Shown here: positions 1-8,371 of the stretch, piece by piece
Layout: every line of letters begins with the position of its first letter
Numbering within the stretch: position 1 is the first letter of the stretch
Origin: Paenibacillus_G elgii_A
Lineage (GTDB): Bacteria; Bacillota; Bacilli; Paenibacillales; NBRC-103111
Assembly (NCBI GenBank): GCA_042219835.1
Contig: JBHJMN010000011.1
Coordinates: 1 to 64,000 of the forward strand
Length of the DNA: 64,000 nucleotides
Direction: 5' to 3'
The notes under the pieces: generated by a model
Seen by the model: only the letters and a program-made list of their open reading frames with translations
What the model was told of the DNA's origin: nothing
The model's database searches: none
Position numbers and translations under genes: made by a program

Positions 1-36
1 GATTCCCGGCATAACATAACGAGGATTCAATAAGCC

Positions 37-171
37 CTAGGAGTCTGTCCGACGAAACATCTTTTTTGAATATTTATCCATTTGACTAAATAAATCGTAA
101 TACGTACTGCATGATACAATCAATTTTGTATAAATATTCACGAAATTTTATCCGTCGGATTAGACTCCTAG
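37..171. repeat. MITE-like element with long terminal inverted repeats
   Basis: About 135 bp bounded by imperfect inverted repeats. The outer 18-19 bases (37-54 against 153-171) match with a single one-base gap and one mismatch, both ends beginning CTAGGAGTCT. The arms continue inward with lower identity to about 79 and 128, including a perfect GAATATTTAT block at 68-77 pairing with 130-139. The AT-rich centre has no reading frame. A CTAG sits at each outer end and could be part of the repeat or a target duplication. The architecture is that of a non-autonomous miniature transposon; the parent transposase family is not identifiable from the ends alone. Confidence 0.65.
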
Positions 172-542
172 TAAAATCAATGGATTTCAGACTTCATGAA
201 GTTTCAAATTCATCGTTATGCAAAAAGTCATAACGAGCGAGCTTTCCTATATTTATGCGGGTTTTAACCTTCCTCGTTATGTGTTTTCGGGAATGGAGGA
301 TAATAATGAATGATTTGATTTTTCGAATTAGTAATCTTAGCTTACAGATAGGGGGTATAAACAAGATAAAAGCCTGAAAATGTGACAACATTCGATATTA
401 TAGTTCTATTCTAATGAAGGTATGGTATAATTATCCTACATATAGTCACCAAAAATTTCAAGTTTTTGATTACAAGTTAATCATAATGCTCATTACGGTC
501 TTCTAATGATGGTTCAAGAGTTAGGATTAGGAGGATTTATTG

Positions 543-1424
543 ATGGGATATGTAATAACCTTTCTTAATATGAAAGGCGGCGTAGGTAAAACAACCCTTT
601 GTAAAGAGATTGGATACTACCTAGCCTCTCGTGGTGATCGAGTGCTTTTAATTGATGTAGACCCCCAAGCAAACCTTACTCAGTCAATATTTAAAAAATA
701 CAGATTTAAACATACATATGAACGTGAAAACGAAGAGAATAGGAACTTTAAGGTTTGCACCTCTAGCATAAATATGGTATTTAATCACTCATATATTGAA
801 AAGGCCGATAAAGAAAATGTGATTCTTAATTTAAGTGATAACTTATCAATTATTCCAGGAGATTTAAACACTGTCTTTCTAGAAAGAACCTTAGGTGGTT
901 CGGACAAAGAACAAGCCCTTAAAAATTTTATTGAGGACTACAATCTAACCGATGATTTTAAATATATTTTTTTAGATTGCCCTCCCACATATTCTTTCTA
1001 TACAACTGCTGCATTATTGGCAAGCGATTTTTATGTTTCCCCTATATATCCTGATTCATATTCAGTATTAGGATTAGATTTATTGTTTAAAGCAATAGAG
1101 AAATTAAAATCAGTACATCGAGAACGATTTAAATATCGACCTATCTCTCAAATAGGAGTTATTTTTTCAAACATCGCGAGAACTCCATCAACTGGAGTAC
1201 AAAATTTTATTGACGAAATTCTTACTAGTGAAGAACTTAAGGGAAAAGAAATATTTTTCTTTACGAATTATTTTGTGAAAAATACTCAAATTCCTAAAGA
1301 CGTAGGATATTTCATTGTAGATGGTGAAAGCAGCAACTCAAAAATGAATATAGAAGTTATTGTCGAAGAATTTGATGAAAGGATAATAAAATTATGTCTT
1401 CAAAATACAGCAAATCAAGTCTAA
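543..1424 (+). CDS. ParA/MinD-type ATPase, first gene of an AT-rich accessory operon
   Basis: A 293-residue ParA-family P-loop ATPase. The deviant Walker A motif KGGVGKTT lies at residues 11-18, the second conserved stretch LIDVDPQANLT follows near 38-48, and a Walker B-like FLDCPP is near 142. Family members bind ATP as sandwich dimers and usually segregate plasmids or position complexes. Start: an in-frame TTG sits at 540, but GGAGG at 530-534 is 8 bases before the ATG at 543, which is preferred. The gene overlaps the next by 31 bases, and neither partner looks like a ParB or a ribbon-helix-helix adaptor, so ordinary plasmid partition is not assured. Base composition is far more AT-rich than the chromosome after 4 kb, which suggests transfer. 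Family assignment is firm; the biological role is unknown. Confidence 0.85.
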   Translation: MGYVITFLNMKGGVGKTTLCKEIGYYLASRGDRVLLIDVDPQANLTQSIFKKYRFKHTYERENEENRNFKVCTSSINMVFNHSYIEKADKENVILNLSDNLSIIPGDLNTVFLERTLGGSDKEQALKNFIEDYNLTDDFKYIFLDCPPTYSFYTTAALLASDFYVSPIYPDSYSVLGLDLLFKAIEKLKSVHRERFKYRPISQIGVIFSNIARTPSTGVQNFIDEILTSEELKGKEIFFFTNYFVKNTQIPKDVGYFIVDGESSNSKMNIEVIVEEFDERIIKLCLQNTANQV

Positions 1425-1780
1425 GTAAGTTAAATGGCAATATGAATATAGATTTGATACGATTAGAGCTTTATTCCATTGTTACTGATGTTTTTTTAAG
1501 TAGAGAGTACTTTAATAGAAACAGCGATATTGTTTCTTTTATTGATGCAATTAACTATCAATATGCTGATTATTTATTTAAAAGTCGCACGTTACTACTA
1601 GCTAGAATATTAAGAGATATTAATAAAGCAGAAAAAAATGAATTACTATTGATCATGCGTAATCTTCAATTCTTACTTTTTACCAATATTGAATCAGATA
1701 CTAAAACAAAAGACAAAAAAACAAAGAACTATGTTGATTCTATAATGGAACAATTTAAACGAGGTTCAGAAGATGAATAA
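1394..1780 (+). CDS. Hypothetical protein, partner of the ParA-like ATPase
   Basis: A 128-residue protein that I do not recognise. It is predicted to be mostly helical, with a hydrophobic helical stretch at about 55-95 (LLLARIL, LLLIMRNLQFLL) and a lysine-rich tail; no signal peptide or metal-binding cysteines are seen. It begins inside the end of the ATPase gene (31-base overlap, start ATG preceded by GAAAGGA) and overlaps the following gene by 8 bases, so the three genes are almost certainly translated together. Position after a ParA-type gene would fit an adaptor or cargo-binding subunit, but no ParB, HTH or RHH motif is visible. AT-rich codon use matches its neighbours. Confidence 0.7.
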   Translation: MSSKYSKSSLSKLNGNMNIDLIRLELYSIVTDVFLSREYFNRNSDIVSFIDAINYQYADYLFKSRTLLLARILRDINKAEKNELLLIMRNLQFLLFTNIESDTKTKDKKTKNYVDSIMEQFKRGSEDE

Positions 1781-2468
1781 TCAAACGGAATATCAAACTT
1801 ATATATCATTTATTCGTGAAAACTTCCCTCAAAGTGCTTTTTTAAAATCTGAAGAAGGACTTGTAAGAAAACTTTTTACAAGCATTCATAACTCGCTTAT
1901 TATTTCTGAAATATTCTCAAGTATAAGAAGTTTAAACTCTGTATGCACTCACTTACTAGCAGATCAAAAGTTAATTTATTTGAAGACATTATATGTTTTA
2001 CCAATTAATGATGATTTTCAATTCTATTCTATTATGAGATCTAATGTTGAAAATCTATTAAGAATACTTTTAAGCGCATTTAAACCTGAAATCACTTACC
2101 AAGAAATCAAAGAAACAAGCTTTTCGAAACTTAATGAATTATTAGATATGACCTATCTTAACCAAAAATATAAAGTTGAATTGTCAGATTTATATAGCTA
2201 TTTTGGTACTTTTTCAAAAAATATTCACAGAATTTCCAGCGATCAAAATACAATATTATTTCTCAAAGAAATGATGACAAAAACTTTAGAGGCTAAATCT
2301 TTAGAAACAAAAATTACATCTCTAGAAAAAATAAAAAACATTCTTATTTATGTATTCATAGATATTTATAAGCTTAAAAGTGGTTCTTTTGATACTTCTC
2401 AACTATCTAGGCTTCATTCTGTTTTAGGAGAAGCCGACTATGCAAAGCTTCCTTTATTCAAAGTGTAA
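1773..2468 (+). CDS. Hypothetical all-helical protein, third gene of the ParA operon
   Basis: A 231-residue protein of unknown function. It starts at an ATG inside the end of the previous gene, after GAGGTTCAGA. Two short blocks, RSNVENLLR (about residues 91-99) and YFGTFSKNIH (about 143-152), resemble the spacing of conserved Arg/Glu and Tyr/Ser/His blocks in several HEPN-like abortive-infection and DUF5677-type proteins. However, the canonical HEPN nuclease motif (Arg, four to six residues, His) is not present, so this is only a weak resemblance. No membrane segment or signal peptide is seen. The operon of a ParA-like ATPase and two helical partners in an AT-rich patch next to a MITE is compatible with a defence or maintenance cassette, which is inference. 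Confidence 0.7.
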   Translation: MNNQTEYQTYISFIRENFPQSAFLKSEEGLVRKLFTSIHNSLIISEIFSSIRSLNSVCTHLLADQKLIYLKTLYVLPINDDFQFYSIMRSNVENLLRILLSAFKPEITYQEIKETSFSKLNELLDMTYLNQKYKVELSDLYSYFGTFSKNIHRISSDQNTILFLKEMMTKTLEAKSLETKITSLEKIKNILIYVFIDIYKLKSGSFDTSQLSRLHSVLGEADYAKLPLFKV

Positions 2469-2569
2469 AGTTGACATATGGTGTAGACTAACCATAACTC
2501 ATTAAATTAAGAAAAAAGAAGCGGAACAGTTTTCCGAATTATTAGTAAACGCGCGTTCTCATGAAAGGC

Positions 2570-2590
2570 CCTCCCGTTTTAGCAGGGAGG
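2570..2590. terminator. Possible weak terminator between convergent genes
   Basis: CCTCCC at 2570-2575 pairs with GGGAGG at 2585-2590 around a nine-base loop, between the ParA operon on the plus strand and the minus-strand gene ending at 2612. There is no long run of T on either side, so termination is a guess from position. Confidence 0.35.
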
Positions 2591-2611
2591 TTAATATGTT
2601 TACTTCTGACG

Positions 2612-3001
2612 TTATTGAAACCAATGCTCATTCTTTTCAATAAAAGACAAACATTCCGTCATATTGCCAGTAAATAAATTTATCCACTGTCCCGTATGAC
2701 GTTGCCAACTGGCTTCACATTTATCTCCCGCAGCATCATAAAGGATAATACGCGCCATCGGAAACTCCGCATATTTCCCATCAATTAAGGGCTTGATGAA
2801 TTGTACGTCAGGTTTATCCCAGCCGAATTGTTCATGCAGCCGATACATATAAATTCGCCCTGCTTTGATATCAACACGGTATACAATTTCACTGAGACGC
2901 GAAGACCCCGATATGAATTGGTTAACGACAGCTTCAAGTCTTGTTTTATCCGAGGCGCTCAGTTTGGCAGGCTTGGGGGTGCTTACCCAGCGTTTATTCA
3001 T
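2612..3001 (-). CDS. Small hypothetical protein, DUF3024-like
   Basis: A 129-residue protein. Its C-terminal half (a strand with an ARIILY block, then a Trp-containing stretch, then a helix ending in EKNEHWFQ) resembles the small DUF3024 family by eye; no function is known for that family. The start ATG is preceded by GGAAGG eight bases upstream. That ribosome binding site lies inside the last codons of a decayed SEC-C tail belonging to the gene upstream, so the two genes once formed a tight operon. No signal peptide or metal-binding cluster is seen. The family call is tentative. Confidence 0.55.
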   Translation of the reverse strand: MNKRWVSTPKPAKLSASDKTRLEAVVNQFISGSSRLSEIVYRVDIKAGRIYMYRLHEQFGWDKPDVQFIKPLIDGKYAEFPMARIILYDAAGDKCEASWQRHTGQWINLFTGNMTECLSFIEKNEHWFQ

Positions 3002-3007
3002 GGCTTT

Positions 3008-3119
3008 TTACCTTCCGCAAGATTTCTTATATTTTTGACTGCTTCCACAAGTAACAGGGGGTGTTGCGATCAATTTTTTTCAACTTTGACTGTTGGTAGT
3101 AATCATTGTGAATATACAC
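3008..3119 (-). pseudogene. Decayed SEC-C zinc-binding tail of the upstream gene
   Basis: Directly after the stop codon of the upstream minus-strand gene, and in the same frame, the sequence continues to read VYIHNDYYQQSKLKK and then DRNTPC, the first half of a SEC-C motif. One extra base later, another frame gives CGSSQKYKKSCGR followed by a stop at 3008-3010. Together these match the SEC-C consensus (Arg-Asn-x-Pro-Cys-x-Cys-Gly-Ser, then Lys-Tyr-Lys-Lys and a final Cys-Gly-Arg). A nonsense codon at 3120-3122 and a one-base frameshift near 3050 therefore separate this tail from its parent. The restored stop lies eight bases before the ATG of the next gene, normal operon spacing. Confidence 0.75.
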
Positions 3120-3896
3120 TCATTTTTCAATAACTCTGGCTACCTGATGTCCACAATTGGAGCAAGTTCCTTGAAGAATAATTCCATACTTATCTAGTTG
3201 CACCGTGAAATCTTTGATGGTTGTTGCTCCTAAGCATTTTCCACACCAGACAGTGCTGATGTATTTTTGACGAATATCCTCGGGTATTTTAAGCCATTTG
3301 CTCATCGCTGCATAGGAAATGACACCAGAAGCATTGACAGTATCGTCTCGTTCCTTGTCATGATCTATCCATTTGAGATCAGAATACGAGCCGTTCAATG
3401 AATCATGAATTCCCCAGCATTCACAACCGGGTGTATTGACAATAGCCTGCACGCGATCTTTATACTGCTCAAACAAGTCAGGCGTTTTCTCATTATTGAG
3501 AATTTGAACTACTTCTTCGTAAGCATCGGTAAAACAATCTCCCATATCTTCAAAGATATCACCTTGCTCATGAATATACTGAACTGCCACTTCACAAAAG
3601 TAAACCAGCAATTCAAAAGGCAAAATCGTTCCCTTGCCAATCGTTTTTATGTCAGAAAGGACCTGCTTGACTTTAGTCACCCTTAGCTTTGGGAAACCAC
3701 GTGTTGGATAGAATTCCTTATAAATTTGTTCTTTGGATGCGTTTAAAATTTCGAGTAAGGCCGGTTCTCCTTGTAATTTCACAGAAATATATGCCTGAGC
3801 TTCTTTGTTAGCCTTCACTACTTCGTACAGTAATATAATAAGCTCATCTTTCGAGCATTCTTTTAACTTGCGTTTGATTTGAGTAGGGGTCAACAT
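3120..3896 (-). CDS. DUF6155-like protein with C-terminal zinc ribbon
   Basis: About 258 residues. The N-terminal 100 residues (KRKLKECSKDELIILLYEV, then KEFYP and a Lys-rich helix) resemble the DUF6155 family, of unknown function. The C-terminus carries two CxxC pairs, C218/C221 and C245/C248, forming a likely zinc ribbon. Start: an ATG at 3929 is in frame, but GCGGAG at 3906-3911 is nine bases before the ATG at 3896, so that start is preferred. The ORF ends at a TGA behind which an in-frame but broken SEC-C motif persists, so the protein is probably a truncated version of a longer ancestor. It lies upstream of the DUF3024-like gene on the same strand. Composition is intermediate between the AT-rich patch and the core. 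Confidence 0.65.
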   Translation of the reverse strand: MLTPTQIKRKLKECSKDELIILLYEVVKANKEAQAYISVKLQGEPALLEILNASKEQIYKEFYPTRGFPKLRVTKVKQVLSDIKTIGKGTILPFELLVYFCEVAVQYIHEQGDIFEDMGDCFTDAYEEVVQILNNEKTPDLFEQYKDRVQAIVNTPGCECWGIHDSLNGSYSDLKWIDHDKERDDTVNASGVISYAAMSKWLKIPEDIRQKYISTVWCGKCLGATTIKDFTVQLDKYGIILQGTCSNCGHQVARVIEK

Positions 3897-4101
3897 TAAA
3901 ATCATCTCCGCATTGCCACGAACGGGCATTCAATTTACATTCTCAAACAATAGCGGAAGTCCATCCGACCGATTTAAATGAAAGAACACTATAAATCTGT
4001 CTGTCATAAATACAATTATTCAATATTTTTGAGTGCAATCCAACTTGTACTTGTCTATATTGTTTGTACCATTCTATGTTGGTCAGTGGTAACCCTCCAT
4101 A

Positions 4102-5586
4102 TCAATCGTTTTCCCGATATATCCTTACCACGCACTCCACATGCGCCGTCTGCGGGAACATGTCCACCGGCTGGATCCAGTCCAGCCGGTAGCCTTGCTC
4201 GAGCAACACCTGGCAGTCCTTTGCCAGGGTGGACGGATTGCACGACACGTAGACGAGTCGCGCCGGCTTCGCCTCGGCGAGCGCGAGCAGCAGCGGGCGC
4301 TCGCAGCCGGTGCGCGGCGGGTCGACGACGACGACGTTGGGGCGGATGCCGCGCTGCACCCATTCGGGCAGCAACTGCTCGGCACGCCCGACAAAGAAGC
4401 GGGCGTTCGCCGCGCCGCTCGCCCGGGCATTGTCCCGGGCGTCGTCGACCGCCTCGGGAATGAGCTCGATGCCGCGCACCTCACGGGCGTGCGGGGCGAG
4501 CCAGAGCCCGATCGTGCCGGTACCGCAGTAGGCGTCGACGACAAGCTCTTCGCCAGTCAGCGCGGCGGCTTCGCGGACCGCGTCATACAGCTTGACCGTT
4601 TGCTCCGGGTTCAGCTGGAAAAAAGCGCGGGGGGAGAGGGAGAAGCGGACGTCGCCGAGCGTCTCGTCCAGCCGTTCCTTGCCCCACAGCACGGTCGTTT
4701 TCGCGCCGAAAATGAGTGGAGAAGCTTCTCGATTCAAATTTTGCGCGATGGTCGTCACCTGCGGCAGCTCGTCGCGGATGCGGCGGACGAGCCGTTCGCG
4801 GTCCGGAATACGGTCCGCCGCGGTGATCAGCGTAAGCTGAACCTCGCCGGTTTGCCGGCCTACCCGGGCTACGACGGTGCGGACGGCGCCTTGGCGGGTC
4901 CGTTCGTTGTAGACGGGGATGTCCAGCTCGCCAAGCAGCTTGGCAACCGTCTCCGTAACCCGGTTGATCGCCGGATCGTGTATCGCGCAGCCGGTAATGT
5001 CGACGAGCTTATGCGTGCCGGGGGAGTACAAGCCCGCGACGACTTGCTCGCCTGCCCCTGCGCGGCCGAGTTGCAGCTGCGCCTTGTTTCGGTAGCTCCA
5101 AGGGTTGTCCATGCCGAGAATCGGCCGGATCGGGGCCGACTCCATGCCCGCGTACCGCCGGAACGCTTCCCGTACCAGCTCCTCCTTAGCACGCAGCTGA
5201 GCCTCATACGTCATATGCTGAAGCTGACAGCCGCCGCAGCTGTCGTAGACGGGACAGGGCGGCTTTTGACGGTGCGGCGAAGCCTTTTCCACCTCATCCA
5301 GCTTGGCCGTAATATAGCTCGGCTCGACCTTCGTCACCGTCGCTTTCACGACTTCCTCCGGCAGCGTACCGTCGATGAACACCGCCTTGCGCTTGTAGTA
5401 GCCGACGCCCTCGCCGTTAATGCCGATCCGCTTGATCGTGACTACGATCCGATCGCCGGCTCTCAGATCCTCTGCCGTCGAGGGCCGATTTGCCACAGGC
5501 TTCTTCCCGCCAGGCTTGCGCGCGGCTTCCGATCTTTTTCCCTGCGGATGCGAAGAATCGCGGTGCTTTTTCCATTCCGTGCTCAT
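4102..5586 (-). CDS. rlmD: 23S rRNA uracil-C5 methyltransferase (RlmD/RlmCD type)
   Basis: A 494-residue TrmA/RumA-family enzyme that methylates C5 of a uridine in 23S rRNA using S-adenosylmethionine. An N-terminal TRAM domain (LRAGDRIVV to about residue 105) is followed by the iron-sulfur cysteine cluster CPVYDSCGGC, the SAM motif DAYCGTGTIG, VVDPPRTGC and the catalytic VSCNPSTLAKD. A reading frame extends upstream to 5679, but the ATG at 5586 has GGAG nine bases before it and begins a typical basic N-terminus, so it is chosen. It is divergent from the ABC transporter genes. Related Bacillus enzymes modify two sites (747 and 1939), so RlmCD is the likely equivalent; specificity is inferred. 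A large antisense frame across it is a high-GC shadow. Confidence 0.92.
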   Translation of the reverse strand: MSTEWKKHRDSSHPQGKRSEAARKPGGKKPVANRPSTAEDLRAGDRIVVTIKRIGINGEGVGYYKRKAVFIDGTLPEEVVKATVTKVEPSYITAKLDEVEKASPHRQKPPCPVYDSCGGCQLQHMTYEAQLRAKEELVREAFRRYAGMESAPIRPILGMDNPWSYRNKAQLQLGRAGAGEQVVAGLYSPGTHKLVDITGCAIHDPAINRVTETVAKLLGELDIPVYNERTRQGAVRTVVARVGRQTGEVQLTLITAADRIPDRERLVRRIRDELPQVTTIAQNLNREASPLIFGAKTTVLWGKERLDETLGDVRFSLSPRAFFQLNPEQTVKLYDAVREAAALTGEELVVDAYCGTGTIGLWLAPHAREVRGIELIPEAVDDARDNARASGAANARFFVGRAEQLLPEWVQRGIRPNVVVVDPPRTGCERPLLLALAEAKPARLVYVSCNPSTLAKDCQVLLEQGYRLDWIQPVDMFPQTAHVECVVRIYREND

Positions 5587-5748
5587 GTCATTCTCTCCGT
5601 TTCTTGTCGAATCGCTGTTCTTACTATACCATGACCGGGCCGGATTGGTGAAACGGGCTTCATGCTTAAAATTAGGCATCCCCGTCGGCCGGATGGTATA
5701 CTCTAGCTGAAGCTTTTTCCAAAAACGCCCCCAAAGGAGCTGAAGATA

Positions 5749-6705
5749 TTGCCGATGGCGGAAACGATAATTAAGGCGGACGGCTTAGTTAAACGGTACG
5801 GGGATTTTACGGCCGTAAAAGGCGTCCATTTCGAAGTATATCAAAGCGAGGTGTTCGGGCTGCTCGGACCGAACGGCGCGGGCAAGACGACTACGATGGA
5901 AATGATCGAAGGGCTCAGGCAGCCGGATGAAGGGCATGCGGTTGTAGCAGGCTTTGACACTCGAACGCAGCTGAACCAAGTCAAGCAGGTGATCGGCGTC
6001 CAGCTGCAATCCACCTCGCTGTTTGATCTGTTGAAAGTGCACGAGATCATCCGCATGTATGCCAGCTTTTACCCGAACTCCATCCCGATCGAGCCGCTGC
6101 TGGAAGATATGATTCTGCAGGAAAAACGCAACGACCGCGTTAAAAACCTCTCCGGCGGGCAAAAACAACGTCTGGCGATTGCACTGGCGCTTGTAAACGA
6201 TCCGCAGGTGGTCTTTTTGGACGAACCGACGACAGGTCTGGACCCGCAGGCCAGGCGGATGCTGTGGGATATCGTGCTAAGGCTCAAGGAACGCGGCAAA
6301 ACGATCGTGCTCAGCACGCATTACATGGAAGAAGCCCATGCTTTGTGCGACCGCATCTGCTTGATGGACAGCGGACAGGTGATCGCGCTCGATACGCCCC
6401 GGAATCTGGTCCGCAACCTGCAATCCGACAGCGCCATCGAATTCCGGCTGGAAGGCGCCGACGCTTGGAGCGAGGAGCGGCAAACGGCTGTAACGGAAGC
6501 GCTGCGGGAAGTGAGCGAGGTGAAACAGGTGGATCAGCGCAAAGACATTTTCGTGCTGTATACCGACCATTTGCAAACCTCACTCGTCGATTTGATCGGC
6601 CGGGCGGAAGCGCAGGGGTGGCGCGTGCAGGAGCTGCAGACCCGGACGGCCACGCTGGAGGACGTCTTCATCCATATGACGGGAAGGAGCTTGAGAGAAG
6701 CATGA
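5749..6705 (+). CDS. ABC transporter ATP-binding protein
   Basis: A 318-residue ATPase of the ABC-2/drug-exporter type. Walker A GPNGAGKTT (about residue 42), signature LSGGQ (about 138) and Walker B VVFLDEPTTGLD are intact, and a C-terminal extension after about 220 is typical of DrrA/NatA-like subunits. The start is a TTG with AAAGGAG nine bases upstream; the ATG two codons later would have a poor 15-base spacing. It ends overlapping the permease gene (ATGA), so the two form one exporter. Substrate cannot be told from sequence. Confidence 0.93.
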   Translation: MPMAETIIKADGLVKRYGDFTAVKGVHFEVYQSEVFGLLGPNGAGKTTTMEMIEGLRQPDEGHAVVAGFDTRTQLNQVKQVIGVQLQSTSLFDLLKVHEIIRMYASFYPNSIPIEPLLEDMILQEKRNDRVKNLSGGQKQRLAIALALVNDPQVVFLDEPTTGLDPQARRMLWDIVLRLKERGKTIVLSTHYMEEAHALCDRICLMDSGQVIALDTPRNLVRNLQSDSAIEFRLEGADAWSEERQTAVTEALREVSEVKQVDQRKDIFVLYTDHLQTSLVDLIGRAEAQGWRVQELQTRTATLEDVFIHMTGRSLREA

Positions 6706-7799
6706 ACGCTTACATTCATCTGACGCTTGCCCAGCTGCGGCTGTTTGCCCGCAACCGGCAAGTGCTGTTCTGGACGCTGCTTTTTCCGATCTTCTTCATG
6801 GTCATGCTGGGCTCGTTCCTCGGCAAAGGCAATCCGGTCTCCGTCACGGGCGCCATCGTCGATGAGGACCGGACGGCCGCTTCCGCAGCGCTGGTGAAGG
6901 CGCTGCAGGATAACCCGATCCTGCGGCTGAGCGGGGCATCCGAATTAAATCCCGAGTTGGAGACGCTGAAACGCGGCGATTACCAGCTTGTGCTCGTCAT
7001 TCCAAAGGGCTACGAGGAACAGACGAAGCCGGGGAGTACAGGGACGGCCGCGGCGATCAAAGTGTATTACGACGAAACGAATGCCGCAACCTCGCAAATT
7101 GGGCTGCAGGTGCTGGCTCCGGTCATTGACGGGATCGATAAGAAGCTGTCGGGCTATACGCCGAAAATTACGATCCGGCCGGAAGGCGTGCAGTCGCTGA
7201 AGCTCAGCTATATCGACTTCCTGGTGCCGGGCATCGTCGCCATGATGATAATGTCCAACAACCTGAACGGGGTGGCGGGGCAGATTGCTTCGTGGCGGGA
7301 GCGGGGCATCCTGCGGCGGATGCAGAGCACAACGCTGAAAGCATCGACGTTTATCGCCTCGCAGATTACGGCGCGGCTGTTGTTAAACGGCTTGCAAGCC
7401 GTCATCGTGCTGGTCGTCGGCTCGCTCTTTTTTGGCACGCAGGTGAACGGCTCCTGGCTGCTGCTGCTCAGCTTTATCGTGCTCGGGACGCTGGCATTCA
7501 TGTCGATCGGTTTTATCATTGCCGGTCTGGCCAAAACGCCGGAGAGCGCCGGGCCAATCGCCGGCTTCATCTCGTTCCCGATGCTTTTCCTGGGCGGCGT
7601 CTTCTTCCCGATCAAGAACATGCCGGAGTTCCTTCAGCCGATCGTTAAGCTGCTGCCGATCTCCCATTTGACGACGGCGCTGCGCCAGGTGATGAACGTA
7701 GGAGCAGGATTTTCCGTCGTCTGGACCGAAGCGGCGCTGCTCGGCGGGTGGCTTCTCGTCGCGTTTATCGTGGCCAGCTTTACGTTTCGCTGGGAGTAA
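6702..7799 (+). CDS. ABC-2 type transporter permease
   Basis: A 365-residue membrane subunit, one N-terminal transmembrane helix (about 15-35), a large extracytoplasmic domain to about 170, then five helices in the C-terminal half ending in TFRWE. This is the ABC2_membrane_3-like topology of exporters. The start ATG at 6702 overlaps the ATPase stop codon by four bases; an open frame running back to 6264 is just the shadow of the ATPase. It works with the preceding ATPase; the cargo (lipid, antibiotic or sodium in relatives) is unknown. Confidence 0.9.
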   Translation: MNAYIHLTLAQLRLFARNRQVLFWTLLFPIFFMVMLGSFLGKGNPVSVTGAIVDEDRTAASAALVKALQDNPILRLSGASELNPELETLKRGDYQLVLVIPKGYEEQTKPGSTGTAAAIKVYYDETNAATSQIGLQVLAPVIDGIDKKLSGYTPKITIRPEGVQSLKLSYIDFLVPGIVAMMIMSNNLNGVAGQIASWRERGILRRMQSTTLKASTFIASQITARLLLNGLQAVIVLVVGSLFFGTQVNGSWLLLLSFIVLGTLAFMSIGFIIAGLAKTPESAGPIAGFISFPMLFLGGVFFPIKNMPEFLQPIVKLLPISHLTTALRQVMNVGAGFSVVWTEAALLGGWLLVAFIVASFTFRWE

Positions 7800-8026
7800 G
7801 ACGGGGCTTCGGTCCAGTTTGCAACATGAACAGACGGCGCCGGCCCTTCCGCTCGAAAATTCCACATTTTTTTTCTTAAAAATGGGAAATACTATGCTCA
7901 TCATGCTGCATATATAGAGAAAAGGAGAATTTTAACGTTTTGTTTATATTCTCCTAATGTTGTCTTAATGTTTACCCGGTAACATGAAGACAATAATATT
8001 CGATGCGAAGGGACGATTTTTAGATC

Positions 8027-8254
8027 ATGATACTGTACCAATTGGCCAAGAGACTGGCGGAGCGCAATCGACTGCAGCATAACATCGAGCGTTCCGAGGG
8101 CAATATCGAAGCATTGGTGACGCAAAAGGAGCAGGTGGAGGAGCAGCTGTTGACCCAGGCCAACATGTGGAAGGAAGAGGGGCAGGACGAATTTATGCTT
8201 GCTGCGCTGGCCCCCGAGCCGGACAGCGTGCCAGTCAACGAATCTTTGTATTAG
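8027..8254 (+). CDS. Small coiled-coil protein of unknown function
   Basis: A 75-residue acidic protein with a heptad-like helical segment at residues 5-50 (LAKRLAERNRLQHNIERSE, then EALVTQKEQVEEQLL). It is not recognised. Support for it being real: GAAGGGA lies upstream of the ATG at a somewhat long spacing, the frame is followed at once by a strong intrinsic terminator, and it sits alone between two larger genes with no antisense competitor. No membrane helix or cysteines. Confidence 0.55.
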   Translation: MILYQLAKRLAERNRLQHNIERSEGNIEALVTQKEQVEEQLLTQANMWKEEGQDEFMLAALAPEPDSVPVNESLY

Positions 8255-8260
8255 TTTTGG

Positions 8261-8295
8261 GAAAATGGGACGTTACGTTCCATTTTCTTTTTTTG
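8261..8295 (+). terminator. Intrinsic terminator
   Basis: Twelve-base stem GAAAATGGGACG (8261-8272) with CGTTCCATTTTC (8276-8287), three-base loop, followed by a run of eight T. It closes the small coiled-coil gene. Confidence 0.85.
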
Positions 8296-8371
8296 TGTTC
8301 GGTTCCGTTTCGCGGTAGAATAGGGATACTGTTAACACGAAAAAGGATGAGTAAAGAGGTACAGACTTCCC

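Noticed and set aside
1773..2468. Calling the third ParA-operon protein a HEPN ribonuclease
   Set aside because: The defining Arg-x4-6-His motif is not present; only the general spacing of two blocks is similar, so the call was kept as unknown.
4141..5634. 497-codon antisense frame across rlmD
   Set aside because: Mirror frame created by codon bias of rlmD; no domain or ribosome binding site.
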